Shown here piece by piece: positions 49,949 to 59,858 of a stretch of DNA of 64,000 bases. Position numbers and translations under genes: made by a program. The notes below the pieces were generated by a model that searched no databases, was not told the origin of the DNA, and saw only the letters and a list, made by a program, of their open reading frames with translations. Each line of letters opens with the position of its first letter. Position 1 is the first letter of the stretch. The stretch comes from an uncultured Eubacteriales bacterium (lineage in GTDB: Bacteria > Bacillota > Clostridia > Oscillospirales > UBA644), in contig CAKSTW010000001.1 of the NCBI GenBank assembly GCA_934501435.1, positions 124,001-188,000 of the forward strand. Direction: 5' to 3'.

Positions 49949-52585
49949 TTACTTTCCTCGCGATTCGTTAATAGCAGCCTGTGCTGCTGCAAGACGTGCG
50001 ATAGGAACGCGGAACGGCGAGCAGGAGACATAGTCAAGGCCGATCTTATGGCAGAATTCGACGGATGTCGGGTCGCCGCCGTGTTCACCGCAGATACCGC
50101 AGTGCATTTCGGGACGGGTCTTCTTTCCGAGGGTTACAGCCATTTCCATAAGTTTACCGACGCCGATCTGGTCGAGTTTGGCAAACGGATCGTTCTCGTA
50201 TATCTTGTTGTCGTAGTAAGCTCCGAGGAACTTGCCTGCGTCGTCACGGCTGAATCCGAAAGTCATCTGAGTAAGGTCGTTTGTTCCGAAGCAGAAGAAT
50301 TCGGCTTCTTTAGCGATCTCGTCAGCGGTAAGAGCCGCTCTCGGGATTTCGATCATGGTACCGACTTCGTATTTAAGATCGATGCCTGCCGCTTTGATCT
50401 CTGCATCGGCGGTTGCAACAACAAAATTCTTAACGAACTTAAGTTCTTTGGCTTCGCCGACAAGCGGGATCATGATTTCGGGAACGATGTTCCAATCGGG
50501 GTGCTTCTTCTTAACATTGATAGCCGCACGGATTATAGCGGTTGTCTGCATCTTTGCGATTTCCGGATAGGTTACGGTAAGACGGCAGCCTCTGTGACCC
50601 ATCATCGGGTTGAATTCGTGGAGAGATGCAATGATATTCTTTATGGTTTCAACGGATTTGCCCTGAACCTTGGCAAGTTTTTCGATGTCTGCTTCTTCGG
50701 TCGGAACAAATTCATGAAGAGGAGGATCAAGGAAACGAATGGTTACGGGGCATCCCTCAAGAGCCTCGTAAAGTTTTTCGAAGTCGCCCTGCTGATAAGG
50801 CATTATCTTTGCAAGAGCAGCTTCTCTTTCTTCGACGGTGTCGGAACAGATCATTTCGCGGAAAGCGGCAATTCTGTCTTCTTCGAAGAACATGTGTTCG
50901 GTACGGCAGAGACCGATACCCTCGGCACCGAGTTCTCTTGCTTTCTTTGCGTCAGCGGGAGTATCTGCGTTAGTGCGAACTTTAAGAGTTCTGAACTCGT
51001 CAGCCCAAGCCATGATTCTTCCGAATTCGCCTGCGATTTCAGCGTCAACCGTCGGGATTATACCGTCGTAGATGTTACCGGTGGAACCGTCAATGGAGAT
51101 GAAGTCGCCTTCATGGTAAACCTTACCTGCAAGTTCGAATTTTTTGTTTTCTTCGTCCATTTTGATTTCGCCGCAACCGGAAACACAGCAGGTACCCATA
51201 CCGCGGGCAACGACTGCCGCGTGGGAGGTCATACCGCCGCGAACGGTGAGTATACCCTGGGAAGCCTTCATACCGGTGATATCTTCAGGAGAAGTTTCGA
51301 GACGGACAAGAACGACTTTTTCGCCTTTTTCATGCCAAGCGACGGCATCGTCCGCAGTAAATACTATCTTACCGCAAGCAGCACCGGGAGATGCGCCGAG
51401 ACCTTTTCCTGCGGGAGTAGCCGCTTTGAGAGCCTTTGCGTCAAACTGCGGGTGAAGAAGAGTGTCAAGGTTTCTCGGATCGATCATTGCAACAGCCTGT
51501 TTCTTATCGATCATTCCTTCGTCAACAAGGTCGCATGCGATCTTAAGAGCAGCTTTTGCGGTTCTCTTACCGTTTCTGGTCTGAAGCATATAGAGTTTCT
51601 TATCTTCGATAGTGAACTCCATATCCTGCATATCTCTGTAATGGTCTTCAAGAGTTGCGCAGATATTTACGAACTGTTCATAAACTTCGGGCATTACTTC
51701 GTGAAGTTTAGCGATGGGAGAAGGAGTACGAACGCCGGCAACAACGTCTTCGCCCTGTGCGTTCATAAGGAATTCGCCCATGAGTTTCTTTTCGCCGGTA
51801 GCGGGGTCTCTGGTGAAAGCAACGCCGGTTCCGGAGGTGTCGCCCATGTTACCGAACGCCATCATCTGAACGTTGACCGCGGTACCCCAGGAATACGGGA
51901 TATCGTTGTCGCGGCGATAAACGTTTGCTCTGGGGTTGTCCCATGAACGGAAGACCGCTTCGATAGCGCCCATAAGCTGTTCTTTCGGGTCTGTCGGGAA
52001 GTCTTTGCCTATCTTGCTCTTATATTCGGCTTTGAACTGACCTGCGAGGACTGCGAGGTCTTCCGCGGTGAGTTCGACGTCCTGCTTAACGCCTTTTTCA
52101 GTCTTCATCTTATCGATGAGTTCTTCGAAATATTTCTTTCCGACTTCCATAACGACGTCGGAGTACATCTGGATAAATCTTCTGTAACAGTCCCAAGCCC
52201 AACGGGGGTTTCCGGACTTTTTAGCCATAACGTCGACAACTTCTTCGTTAAGTCCGAGATTAAGGATGGTATCCATCATACCGGGCATGGAAGCGCGCGC
52301 GCCGGAACGGACCGAAACGAGAAGAGGATTTTCTTTATCACCGAATTTTTTACCGGTAATGGTTTCCATTTTATCGATGTATTCCATGATCTGAGCCTGG
52401 ATCTCATCGTTTATCTTTCTGCCGTCTTCGTAATACTGTGTGCATGCCTCGGTAGAAATGGTAAAGCCCTGGGGAACGGGAAGTCCGATATTGGTCATTT
52501 CCGCAAGGTTAGCGCCTTTACCGCCGAGAAGTTCACGCATCTGTGCGTTACCTTCACTGAAAAGGTAAACATACTTTTTTGACAT
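49949..52585 (-). CDS. ppdK: Pyruvate, phosphate dikinase
   Basis: The 878-residue enzyme has the ATP-grasp N-terminus (LLGGKGANLAEMTNIGLPVP), the phosphohistidine domain GGMTSHAAVVARGMG with the catalytic His near residue 453, and the PEP/pyruvate C-terminal barrel ending with HCGICGEHGGD (catalytic Cys near 830) and VSCSPFRVPIARLAAAQA. It interconverts pyruvate and PEP using ATP, Pi or PPi, AMP, and is a glycolytic/gluconeogenic enzyme in many anaerobes. GGAGGAG precedes the ATG. It stands alone with a strong promoter and is the first core gene after the prophage. Confidence 0.97.
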   Translation of the reverse strand: MSKKYVYLFSEGNAQMRELLGGKGANLAEMTNIGLPVPQGFTISTEACTQYYEDGRKINDEIQAQIMEYIDKMETITGKKFGDKENPLLVSVRSGARASMPGMMDTILNLGLNEEVVDVMAKKSGNPRWAWDCYRRFIQMYSDVVMEVGKKYFEELIDKMKTEKGVKQDVELTAEDLAVLAGQFKAEYKSKIGKDFPTDPKEQLMGAIEAVFRSWDNPRANVYRRDNDIPYSWGTAVNVQMMAFGNMGDTSGTGVAFTRDPATGEKKLMGEFLMNAQGEDVVAGVRTPSPIAKLHEVMPEVYEQFVNICATLEDHYRDMQDMEFTIEDKKLYMLQTRNGKRTAKAALKIACDLVDEGMIDKKQAVAMIDPRNLDTLLHPQFDAKALKAATPAGKGLGASPGAACGKIVFTADDAVAWHEKGEKVVLVRLETSPEDITGMKASQGILTVRGGMTSHAAVVARGMGTCCVSGCGEIKMDEENKKFELAGKVYHEGDFISIDGSTGNIYDGIIPTVDAEIAGEFGRIMAWADEFRTLKVRTNADTPADAKKARELGAEGIGLCRTEHMFFEEDRIAAFREMICSDTVEEREAALAKIMPYQQGDFEKLYEALEGCPVTIRFLDPPLHEFVPTEEADIEKLAKVQGKSVETIKNIIASLHEFNPMMGHRGCRLTVTYPEIAKMQTTAIIRAAINVKKKHPDWNIVPEIMIPLVGEAKELKFVKNFVVATADAEIKAAGIDLKYEVGTMIEIPRAALTADEIAKEAEFFCFGTNDLTQMTFGFSRDDAGKFLGAYYDNKIYENDPFAKLDQIGVGKLMEMAVTLGKKTRPEMHCGICGEHGGDPTSVEFCHKIGLDYVSCSPFRVPIARLAAAQAAINESRGK

Positions 52586-52618
52586 GTTTTAGTCTCCTCC
52601 TGTTTTTGTTTTCAGGCT

Positions 52619-52647
52619 ATTATAACATATATTTCATCAAAATACAA
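52619..52647 (-). promoter_or_regulatory. Sigma-A promoter of ppdK
   Basis: On the minus strand TTGTAT (52642-52647), 17 bases, TATAAT (52619-52624), followed by a GGAGGAG site and the ppdK ATG at 52585. Confidence 0.75.
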
Positions 52648-52688
52648 TATCTTTTTTCGTAAATTTTTATCAATTTTGCAAAATTTGC

Positions 52689-52717
52689 TTGTTTTGTTCG
52701 GGTTATTGTGATATACT
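52689..52717 (+). promoter_or_regulatory. Sigma-A promoter of pth-mfd
   Basis: TTGTTT (52689-52694), 17 bases, TATACT (52712-52717), 29 bases before the pth ATG. It is divergent from the ppdK promoter, 41 bases away. Confidence 0.7.
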
Positions 52718-52746
52718 GTAAAAAACAAAAGCAAAAGGGAGAATAT

Positions 52747-53316
52747 ATGGAAACGATTCTCGTTGTCGGGCTCGGAAATCCCGGCAAAAAATATGAAAGA
52801 ACAAGACACAACGTCGGCTGGATAGCCCTCGACTATATCGCGGAGAAAACCGGCGTAAAAATATCGAAAATAAAATTCAAGGCGACTTACGGAGAGACGG
52901 TCATCGACGGCAAAAAATTCGTTTTCTTAAAACCGCAGACATTCATGAACCTGTCGGGTGAAGCGGTAAAAGCCGCAGCGGATTTTTATAAAATTCCGCC
53001 CGAAAAAATCATCGTGATAAGCGACGACATAAATCTCCCGTCAAACGTCGTGAGAATAAGGAAAAGCGGCAGAGACGGAGGACACAACGGGCTTGCAAAT
53101 ATAATATACATGCTCGTTTCGGACGAATTTCCGAGAATACGCATAGGCGTTTCGGACAGGGAAAATTCCGCCATTCCCCTCGCGGACTGGGTCCTCGGCA
53201 CATTTTCGGAGGAAGAATACAAAGGGCTCATATCAAGACTTGACGACGTTTATAACGCTATTTTGCTCATTGCCGACGGAAAAACCGACCTTGCAATGAG
53301 TAAATACAACGGGTAA
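52747..53316 (+). CDS. pth: Peptidyl-tRNA hydrolase
   Basis: From ATG 52747 (AAGGGAGA upstream; a frame from 52708 starts inside the promoter leader) the 189-residue protein has the Pth motifs VVGLGNPGKKYERTRHNVGW with Asn11 and His21, FMNLSGEAV, SDDINLP with the catalytic-region Asp, and GGHNGLANI. It releases tRNA from peptidyl-tRNA that has dropped off the ribosome. It lies 3 bases before mfd, a standard Firmicutes pair. Confidence 0.96.
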   Translation: METILVVGLGNPGKKYERTRHNVGWIALDYIAEKTGVKISKIKFKATYGETVIDGKKFVFLKPQTFMNLSGEAVKAAADFYKIPPEKIIVISDDINLPSNVVRIRKSGRDGGHNGLANIIYMLVSDEFPRIRIGVSDRENSAIPLADWVLGTFSEEEYKGLISRLDDVYNAILLIADGKTDLAMSKYNG

Positions 53317-53319
53317 AAG

Positions 53320-56300
53320 ATGAAACTTTTCGAAGATATAGCAAAACTCCGTGAATTCAATACATTGAAAGAAAAGACAGAACGGCAGAAAAGTTGTTTT
53401 GTCTTCGGTCTTTATACCCAAAAACTCTATATCGCGGCTCTTTTGGCAAAGGAAACGGGCAGAAAACTCATTCTTATTGTTCCCGACGAAGCAATCGCCG
53501 TAAAATGCCGCAATTTTCTTGACGAATATCTCTATTCCGCATATCTCTACCCGCCCAAAGACTACAATTTCAGAAACATAGACAGCGCGTCGAATTACGG
53601 TTCGTCGGCAAGGCTTGAAGTTCTGTCAAAAATGAAAACGGGAGACTTCAACGCCGCGGTAATTCCTGCGGAAGCCCTTGAAATACTCACATCGTCCCCG
53701 GACAAATACAGTGAAATCAACCTTTCGGAGGGCGACGAAGTTCTCCTTGAAGACTTTTCGAAAAGCCTTTCCGCTCTCGGATATATTTACACCGAAAGGG
53801 TCGAAACAAGAGGTCAGTTCTGCGTGCGCGGAGGAATTGTCGACGTATTTTCAAATAACGATGAGCTGCCTTACCGAATTGAATTTTTCGGAGATGAAAT
53901 TGACACCGTTTCGTATTTCGAACCGGATACCCAGAGACGTACCGACAGAATCGAAAAAGCAAAGATCACTCCGGCAAAGGAGCCAAACGAAAATATTTCC
54001 GGGGAAATTCTCCGGAGAACCGAGAAACTCACCGATAAATACACCGCGGAAGACCGGGAACTGCTGAAGAACGGGATTTTGCCGAAACACGACAGATATA
54101 TTCCCGCAGTCTTTCCCGAAAAGGCGACCGTGACCGATTATTTTCCGAAAGACGCGATAGTTGCGTTTCTCGATTTCAGAAAATGCGAAAAAGCCATGGA
54201 GTCTTTTGAATTCAGGCTTTCGGAAGACATAAAAAGTATGACCGAAGAGGGCGTTTCTTTTATTAAAGGAGACTATTTCCTGCATAAAGACGCTGTTTTT
54301 ACAAAGATAAAAAACCCTATAATTTTCGAAACTCTCCCCTGCTCCGTTTCTCATTTTACCGCAGCCGAACTTATAAATTTCAACATCGAAAATTATGAAG
54401 TTTCAAATCCAAATCTCATTATCGACGACGCGCGGGAATTTCTCGAAGACGGATATTCCGTCAGAATCTCGGTATCTTCGGCGGATATTGCCGAAAGGAT
54501 AAAAAAAGAACTTGACTATGCGGAAAAACTCGAAACGGTAAAAGCGAACATTCCTTACGGTTACGTTATAAGAGAAACAAAAACCGCCTTTCTTCCGTTT
54601 TCGGCAAAAGAAGAACGAAAGAAAAGAAAAGGTCGCCGCAAATACGGCGAAAAGATAAACAATATTTTCGATATCGAAAAGGGAGATTACGTCGTCCATG
54701 AAGATTTCGGAATAGGACTTTACGAGGGCGTATACAAGATCGAAAATCACGGGATAACCGACGACAGAATAAAGATAGTTTATTCGGGCGGCGACATTCT
54801 GTATATTCCCTGCGACCAACTTGACAAAATATCGAAATATGTCGGCGGCGGCAACGGAATCAAAGTAAAACTCAACAAAATGGGCGGAGCGGAATGGCAC
54901 AGAACAAAAACGAGAGTCCGCGCGGCAGTTAAAGATATGGCGGACGAACTTATCGCTCTTTACGGAAAACGGCTTCATTCGGAAGGTTTTGCTTTTTCGG
55001 AAGACACCGAATGGCAGAAAGATTTCGAAGAAGAATTCGAGTTTGAGGAGACGGAAGACCAACTCCGCTGTGTTGAGGAAATCAAAAAAGATATGCAGTC
55101 CCCCGTTCCGATGGACCGTCTTCTCTGCGGAGACGTCGGGTTCGGAAAAACCGAAGTGGCATTGCGCGCAATATTCAAATGCGTCTCCGACGGCAAGCAG
55201 GCGGCTATCCTCTCCCCCACAACGATTCTTGCTTTTCAGCATTATCGGACGGCAATGTCCCGTTTCAGGAATTTTCCCGTCAATATCGCCTTACTTTCGC
55301 GGTTCAGCACGCCGTCCCAGCAGGCAGAGACGCTGAAAAAACTGAAAAACGGAAAAATCGACTTACTGATAGGTACGCATAAAATTCTTCAGAAAAACGT
55401 CGTCTTCAAGGATCTCGGACTTGTCGTCGTCGATGAAGAACAGCGTTTCGGCGTTTCGCATAAAGAGCACCTTAAAGAACTCTGCGCAAACGTCGACGTA
55501 CTTACTCTTTCGGCGACGCCGATCCCGAGGACGCTCAATATGTCGCTTTCGGGTATCAGGGATATTTCCGTAATAAACGAACCGCCGCTCGACAGACTTC
55601 CCGTAACGACTTATGTCGCCGAATACGACAAAGGGCTTGTCACGGACGCGATAAGAAAAGAAATATCGCGGGGCGGTCAGTGTTTTTATCTTCATAACAG
55701 AGTTGACAGTATTTTCCGAACCGCGTCCGAAATAAAGGCGCTGACGGGCTGCAAAGTCGGCGTCGCTCACGGACAGATGTCGAAAGACGAACTTTCCGAC
55801 GTCTGGGAGGATTTTCTGAATAAAGAAATCGACGTTCTTGTATGTACCACGATAATCGAGGCGGGAGTCGACGTTCCAAACTGCAACACTCTTATCGTTG
55901 AAGACGCGGACAGACTCGGGCTTGCGCAGCTCCATCAGATAAGAGGCAGGGTCGGACGTTCTCCAAGGAGGGCATACGCATATTTTCTTTACAGAAAGGG
56001 CAAAGTTCTGACCGAGGACTCCTACAAACGCTTGATGACGATACGGGAATTTACGGAATTCGGTTCGGGGCTTAAGATTGCAATGCGCGACCTTGAAATA
56101 AGGGGCGCGGGAAATATCCTCGGAGCGGAACAGAGCGGACATCTTCTGTCCGTCGGCTACGATATGTATATGAAACTTCTCGGAAACGCCGTAAAAGAAA
56201 AACGCGGACTTATAAAAAAAGAGACCGAATGTTCGGTCAAACTCAATATAAACGCGTACATTCCCGACAGTTATATCAGGGATATAAATTCCAGAATAGA

Positions 56301-56670
56301 GATATACAAAAATATCTCTTCCGCGGAGACCGACGAAGAAAGAAGCGATATTTTAGACGAAATGATCGACCGTTTCGGAGACCCGCCGAAAGAGGTGGAA
56401 AATCTGCTCGACATTGCGAAATGCCGCGCGATCGGCAAGAAAAACGGTATCGTTTCGGTCGTTGAAAAGGACCTTTGTCTTCTCATATACACCGAAAAAG
56501 AACCTCCCCTTGAACTTATCGCAAAAATGTCGGGACATTTTACAAAACGCGGAGAACTTCTTTACAGTCCGGGCGAACACCCGTACTTTACTTTGAAAAC
56601 ACGCGAACCGGTAAGATCGCTTACGGAATTTATGGTTCTTTACGGCAGAGAAAATAAAGAAGAGCAATAA
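53320..56670 (+). CDS. mfd: Transcription-repair coupling factor Mfd
   Basis: The 1116-residue protein has the UvrB-like N-terminal half (RGGIVDVFSNNDELPYRIEF), the RNA polymerase interaction domain from about residue 455 (GDYVVHEDFGIGLYEG), and a RecG-like translocase: Walker A LCGDVGFGKTEVALRA (near 600), DEEQRFGV (near 705), TLSATPIPRTL, and QIRGRVGRSPRRAYAYF. The C-terminal TRCF domain completes it. Mfd removes stalled RNA polymerase at lesions and recruits UvrA. It starts 3 bases after pth and is probably translated from the same message. Confidence 0.97.
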   Translation: MKLFEDIAKLREFNTLKEKTERQKSCFVFGLYTQKLYIAALLAKETGRKLILIVPDEAIAVKCRNFLDEYLYSAYLYPPKDYNFRNIDSASNYGSSARLEVLSKMKTGDFNAAVIPAEALEILTSSPDKYSEINLSEGDEVLLEDFSKSLSALGYIYTERVETRGQFCVRGGIVDVFSNNDELPYRIEFFGDEIDTVSYFEPDTQRRTDRIEKAKITPAKEPNENISGEILRRTEKLTDKYTAEDRELLKNGILPKHDRYIPAVFPEKATVTDYFPKDAIVAFLDFRKCEKAMESFEFRLSEDIKSMTEEGVSFIKGDYFLHKDAVFTKIKNPIIFETLPCSVSHFTAAELINFNIENYEVSNPNLIIDDAREFLEDGYSVRISVSSADIAERIKKELDYAEKLETVKANIPYGYVIRETKTAFLPFSAKEERKKRKGRRKYGEKINNIFDIEKGDYVVHEDFGIGLYEGVYKIENHGITDDRIKIVYSGGDILYIPCDQLDKISKYVGGGNGIKVKLNKMGGAEWHRTKTRVRAAVKDMADELIALYGKRLHSEGFAFSEDTEWQKDFEEEFEFEETEDQLRCVEEIKKDMQSPVPMDRLLCGDVGFGKTEVALRAIFKCVSDGKQAAILSPTTILAFQHYRTAMSRFRNFPVNIALLSRFSTPSQQAETLKKLKNGKIDLLIGTHKILQKNVVFKDLGLVVVDEEQRFGVSHKEHLKELCANVDVLTLSATPIPRTLNMSLSGIRDISVINEPPLDRLPVTTYVAEYDKGLVTDAIRKEISRGGQCFYLHNRVDSIFRTASEIKALTGCKVGVAHGQMSKDELSDVWEDFLNKEIDVLVCTTIIEAGVDVPNCNTLIVEDADRLGLAQLHQIRGRVGRSPRRAYAYFLYRKGKVLTEDSYKRLMTIREFTEFGSGLKIAMRDLEIRGAGNILGAEQSGHLLSVGYDMYMKLLGNAVKEKRGLIKKETECSVKLNINAYIPDSYIRDINSRIEIYKNISSAETDEERSDILDEMIDRFGDPPKEVENLLDIAKCRAIGKKNGIVSVVEKDLCLLIYTEKEPPLELIAKMSGHFTKRGELLYSPGEHPYFTLKTREPVRSLTEFMVLYGRENKEEQ

Positions 56671-56685
56671 ATTTTCAAATTTGTA

Positions 56686-56714
56686 TTGATATTCCCACAA
56701 TTCTGTGCTAAAAT
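56686..56714 (+). promoter_or_regulatory. Sigma-A-like promoter of the foldase-like lipoprotein gene
   Basis: TTGATA (56686-56691), 17 bases, TAAAAT (56709-56714), then ACAGGTGGTACT and the ATG at 56744. Confidence 0.7.
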
Positions 56715-56743
56715 ATTTTTATTACATTATAACAGGTGGTACT

Positions 56744-57970
56744 ATGAAAAAATACGCAAAACCGATTTCCCTTCTCCTTGCACTTCTGATATTTGCCGGA
56801 CTTGTTTCCGGCTGCGGGTCGTCCGAATATGCAATGACCGCAAACGGCGAAAAATATCCGGCGGCGCCTTATGCGTTTTACGCTTACTGGTACAAAGATC
56901 TGTGGACCACAAACTTATATTTATATACGGGAAGCGACGATATTGATTCAAAACTTTCGATGGAAGCGACAAGCGACGGCAAGACGTTAAAACAGGTAAT
57001 TATCGACCAGACGAAAGAACAGTATATCTTCTATACCATAATAAATCAGAAATTCAAAGAACTCGGACTTTCGCTTACAGACAAGATAAAAGAGCAGACA
57101 GAATACGAATTCAAGCACAATTTCATAGAATCGTACACCGAAGACGAACTCAACAACATATATAAAACGCTCGGACTTTCCGCCGACGAGATAAAAGATA
57201 TTCTCGAAGTAAACTACAAACGTCAGATGATTATAGACCATTACTTCGGCGAGGGCGGAGAAAAAGAAATATCGGAAGAAACGATGAAAAATTCTTTCGA
57301 AAACGATTATGCGCGTTTCAAATACATAGCGTTTGCAAAGACAGACAACAGCGGAAACGCTCTTTCCACCGAGAAGACCCTTGAAAAATACAACACCGTT
57401 AAAGATATTATAAATCAGCTCAACAACGGAGCAAACTTCGAAGAACTCATCAAAAAATACAGCGAGGCATACGTAAGAAACACCGACGGATTTTCCGACG
57501 ACGAGAAGAAAGCAGCCGAAAACCTCAACGAAGTACTGACACTGGACGGTCTTATTATCGGAAAAGACGGAACCATTCTTCAGGATTACAACTACGGAAG
57601 CACAAGTTCCGTGCTTGATTCCCAGCTTGTAAACAAAGTTTTTGCTCTCAAAGACGGAGAATTTTCCTATGTTGAGACAGATACGGGATATTGGATCCTC
57701 AAGCGCTGCAACATCAACGAAGAAGAAAGATTTTACGAAAACTGCAAAGACGCGATCTATAACGCGCTTCTGAGCGAACCTTATACCGAACTTTTCGAGA
57801 GTTGGAAAAAAGATTTCGACTACACCATGAATGAAAAAATCGTTGAAAAATACAGTCCGGAAAAAATATCGGCACTGTTTTACAGCAGAGACAAACTTCA
57901 AAAAACAACGACCGGCACATCCGATTCAACGGAGTCAAATAAAGACGCTGCCGCAGCAGAAAAAAATTAA
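56744..57970 (+). CDS. Lipoprotein, PrsA/SurA-like peptidyl-prolyl isomerase family
   Basis: ATG 56744 follows AGGTGG; an in-frame start 13 codons earlier is unlikely. The signal ends in the lipobox LVSGC, so the 408-residue precursor becomes membrane-anchored outside. A helical SurA-N/trigger-factor-like region (residues about 70-190) is followed by a parvulin-like stretch with KYNTVKDIINQLNNGANFEE and LVNKVFALKDGEFSYVETDT, the usual PpiC end pattern. It probably helps fold exported proteins. The isomerase motif is diverged, so activity is uncertain. It is followed by a hairpin and degV. Confidence 0.75.
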   Translation: MKKYAKPISLLLALLIFAGLVSGCGSSEYAMTANGEKYPAAPYAFYAYWYKDLWTTNLYLYTGSDDIDSKLSMEATSDGKTLKQVIIDQTKEQYIFYTIINQKFKELGLSLTDKIKEQTEYEFKHNFIESYTEDELNNIYKTLGLSADEIKDILEVNYKRQMIIDHYFGEGGEKEISEETMKNSFENDYARFKYIAFAKTDNSGNALSTEKTLEKYNTVKDIINQLNNGANFEELIKKYSEAYVRNTDGFSDDEKKAAENLNEVLTLDGLIIGKDGTILQDYNYGSTSSVLDSQLVNKVFALKDGEFSYVETDTGYWILKRCNINEEERFYENCKDAIYNALLSEPYTELFESWKKDFDYTMNEKIVEKYSPEKISALFYSRDKLQKTTTGTSDSTESNKDAAAAEKN

Positions 57971-57981
57971 AGAAATGAGGT

Positions 57982-58005
57982 CGGTGCTCCTTTCCCGGAG
58001 CACCG
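57982..58005 (+). other. Hairpin between the lipoprotein gene and degV
   Basis: CGGTGCTCC/GGAGCACCG with loop TTTCCC, without a T-tract. It may cause partial termination or stabilise the upstream message. Confidence 0.55.
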
Positions 58006-58027
58006 GCCGTTATTAAGAGGTTAGAAA

Positions 58028-58864
58028 ATGGAAAAAATCAGAATTGTTGCGGATTCTTCCGCAAACATCATATCGCTTGCAAACGCAGATTTTGCCGTTG
58101 CACCGCTCAAAATATCATCGGAGGAAAAAGATTTTACCGATGATAAAGAACTTTATGTTGACGCAATGACGGAATACTTCGAATCCTTCAAAGGAAAATC
58201 GAAGACCGCCTGTCCAAACCCGTCCGACTGGATCTCCGCTTTCGGCGACGCCGACAACATAATCTGTCTGACCATAACAAGCGCTCTTTCGGGGAGTTTT
58301 AACTCCGCAAGAGCGGCCAAAGAGATTTTTGAATCGGAAAATCCCGGAAAAAAAGTATTCGTATTCGATACTTTGACCGCCGGACCGGAAATCCAGCTGA
58401 TAGCCGAAAAAGCTGCCGCTCTTATATCTGAAGGCAAAGACTTTGATAAGATATGTGAAGAGATCCGTCTTTATAAAAAGAAAACAGGGCTCTTGTTTAT
58501 GCTTGAATCATTAAAAAATTTTGCGGCAAACGGAAGAATTTCACCTGCCGTCGCCAAAATTACGGGGATACTCGGCATCAGGATTGTCGGGAAAGCAAGC
58601 AGCAAAGGAACTCTTGAGCCTCTCGGAAAATGCAGAGGAGAAACAAAAGCCCTTAACATGATAGCGTCTCACCTTAAAGAATTCGGATGTTCAAGAGGCA
58701 GAATAATTATTTCTCACTGTAAGAATTTCGCAGCCGCAAACAGCCTGAAAGAAAAAATTGAAAGTATCCTCCCGACAGTTGATATTGCAATTTCAAAATG
58801 CCGGGGAATTTGCAGTTATTATGCGGAAAAAGGCGGTTTGCTCGTCGGGTTTGAAAAAGCATAA
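58028..58864 (+). CDS. DegV family fatty-acid-binding protein
   Basis: A DegV protein of 278 residues: start IRIVADSSANI, TACPNPSDWISAFGDADN, TSALSGSFNSARAAKE (lipid carboxylate contact Ser region), DTLTAGPEIQLI and GRISPAVAKITGILGIRIV. DegV/FakB proteins hold fatty acids for phosphorylation by FakA; no fakA lies near. AAGAGG precedes the ATG. The gene ends at a shared terminator with tsf. Confidence 0.85.
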   Translation: MEKIRIVADSSANIISLANADFAVAPLKISSEEKDFTDDKELYVDAMTEYFESFKGKSKTACPNPSDWISAFGDADNIICLTITSALSGSFNSARAAKEIFESENPGKKVFVFDTLTAGPEIQLIAEKAAALISEGKDFDKICEEIRLYKKKTGLLFMLESLKNFAANGRISPAVAKITGILGIRIVGKASSKGTLEPLGKCRGETKALNMIASHLKEFGCSRGRIIISHCKNFAAANSLKEKIESILPTVDIAISKCRGICSYYAEKGGLLVGFEKA

Positions 58865-58895
58865 AAAGAGTATAGAAAAAGTCCTGAAAAGGCAA

Positions 58896-58934
58896 AAAAG
58901 CACCGGATATGCGACAGCATTATCCGGTGCTTTT
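58896..58934. terminator. Bidirectional terminator between degV and tsf
   Basis: Stem AAAAGCACCGGATA/TATCCGGTGCTTTT around an 11-base loop, with A- and T-tracts on the two sides. It serves degV and the convergent rpsB-tsf operon. Confidence 0.85.
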
Positions 58935-58953
58935 AATTCATTGATAAACTAAA

Positions 58954-59838
58954 TTACTTTATCATGCTTGCAACTTCCGCAGCGAAGTTGTCTTCTCTTT
59001 TCTGAATTCCCTCGCCTCTTTCGTAACGAACGAAATCAACTATTCTTGCGCTGCCCTCGGAAGCGACAAATTTGCCGACGGTCTTGGAATCGTCAATGAA
59101 GTATTCCTGATCTACGAGGCAGTTTGCAGCATAGAATTTTTCAAGTTTACCGGGAACCATTCTCTCTTTGATAATGTTCTCGGGCTTATTTGCGTTCTTC
59201 GGATCGTTCTTTATCTGAGCGACGATGATCTCGGTCTCTTTTTCAACGTCTTCGGCGGGAACCTGAGTTCTGTCGAGATATTTCGGTGCCATGGAAGCAA
59301 CCTGCATTGCAACGAATTTACCGCAGGAAGCGGGCTCGGTAAATTTAACGATAACGCCGATTCTGCCTTTGTCGTGAATATAAGAAGAGCAAGCGCCTTC
59401 CATACGGGCAAATCTTCTGACGTTGATATTTTCACCGATGACAAGGATCATATCCTTTCTCTTGTCTTCAACGGTACCGCCGAAGCCGGGATATTCCATA
59501 GCCATAAGAGCCTCAAGGTCTGCGGGGTTTTCTTTTGCCGCGATCTCGGCGATGGTATTTGCAAAAGTTACGAATTTTTCGTTCTTTGCGACAAAGTCGG
59601 TCTCGGCATTGACTTCTACCATAGCGGTAGCGTCGCCCACGGTCGCTATTGCGATAGCGCCTTCAGCGGCAATTCTGTTAGCCTTTTTATCAGCTGCGGC
59701 AAGTCCCTGCTCGCGGAGCAAGGTGACCGCGGCTTCCATATCACCGTTAGTCTTGACAAGCGCGTCTTTGCACTTCATCATTCCGACGCCGGTTCTCTGT
59801 CTGAGTTCGTTAACCTGTTTTGCGGATATATCAGCCAT
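58954..59838 (-). CDS. tsf: Elongation factor Ts
   Basis: The protein is 294 residues long, with the EF-Ts start VNELRQRTGVGMMKCKDALV, the guanine-exchange motif AETDFVAKNEKF, and EGACSSYIHDKGRIGVIVKF. EF-Ts exchanges GDP for GTP on EF-Tu. It lies 20 bases after rpsB with a GGAGAAACTG site and ends at a bidirectional terminator. Confidence 0.97.
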   Translation of the reverse strand: MADISAKQVNELRQRTGVGMMKCKDALVKTNGDMEAAVTLLREQGLAAADKKANRIAAEGAIAIATVGDATAMVEVNAETDFVAKNEKFVTFANTIAEIAAKENPADLEALMAMEYPGFGGTVEDKRKDMILVIGENINVRRFARMEGACSSYIHDKGRIGVIVKFTEPASCGKFVAMQVASMAPKYLDRTQVPAEDVEKETEIIVAQIKNDPKNANKPENIIKERMVPGKLEKFYAANCLVDQEYFIDDSKTVGKFVASEGSARIVDFVRYERGEGIQKREDNFAAEVASMIK

Positions 59839-59858
59839 TTCAGTTTCTCCTTTACAAA

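Noticed and set aside
50048..51946. Long plus-strand frame (632 codons) opposite ppdK
   Set aside because: It is the antisense shadow of a perfectly conserved PPDK gene; no ribosome binding site, and the translation is Phe/Cys-rich with no family resemblance.
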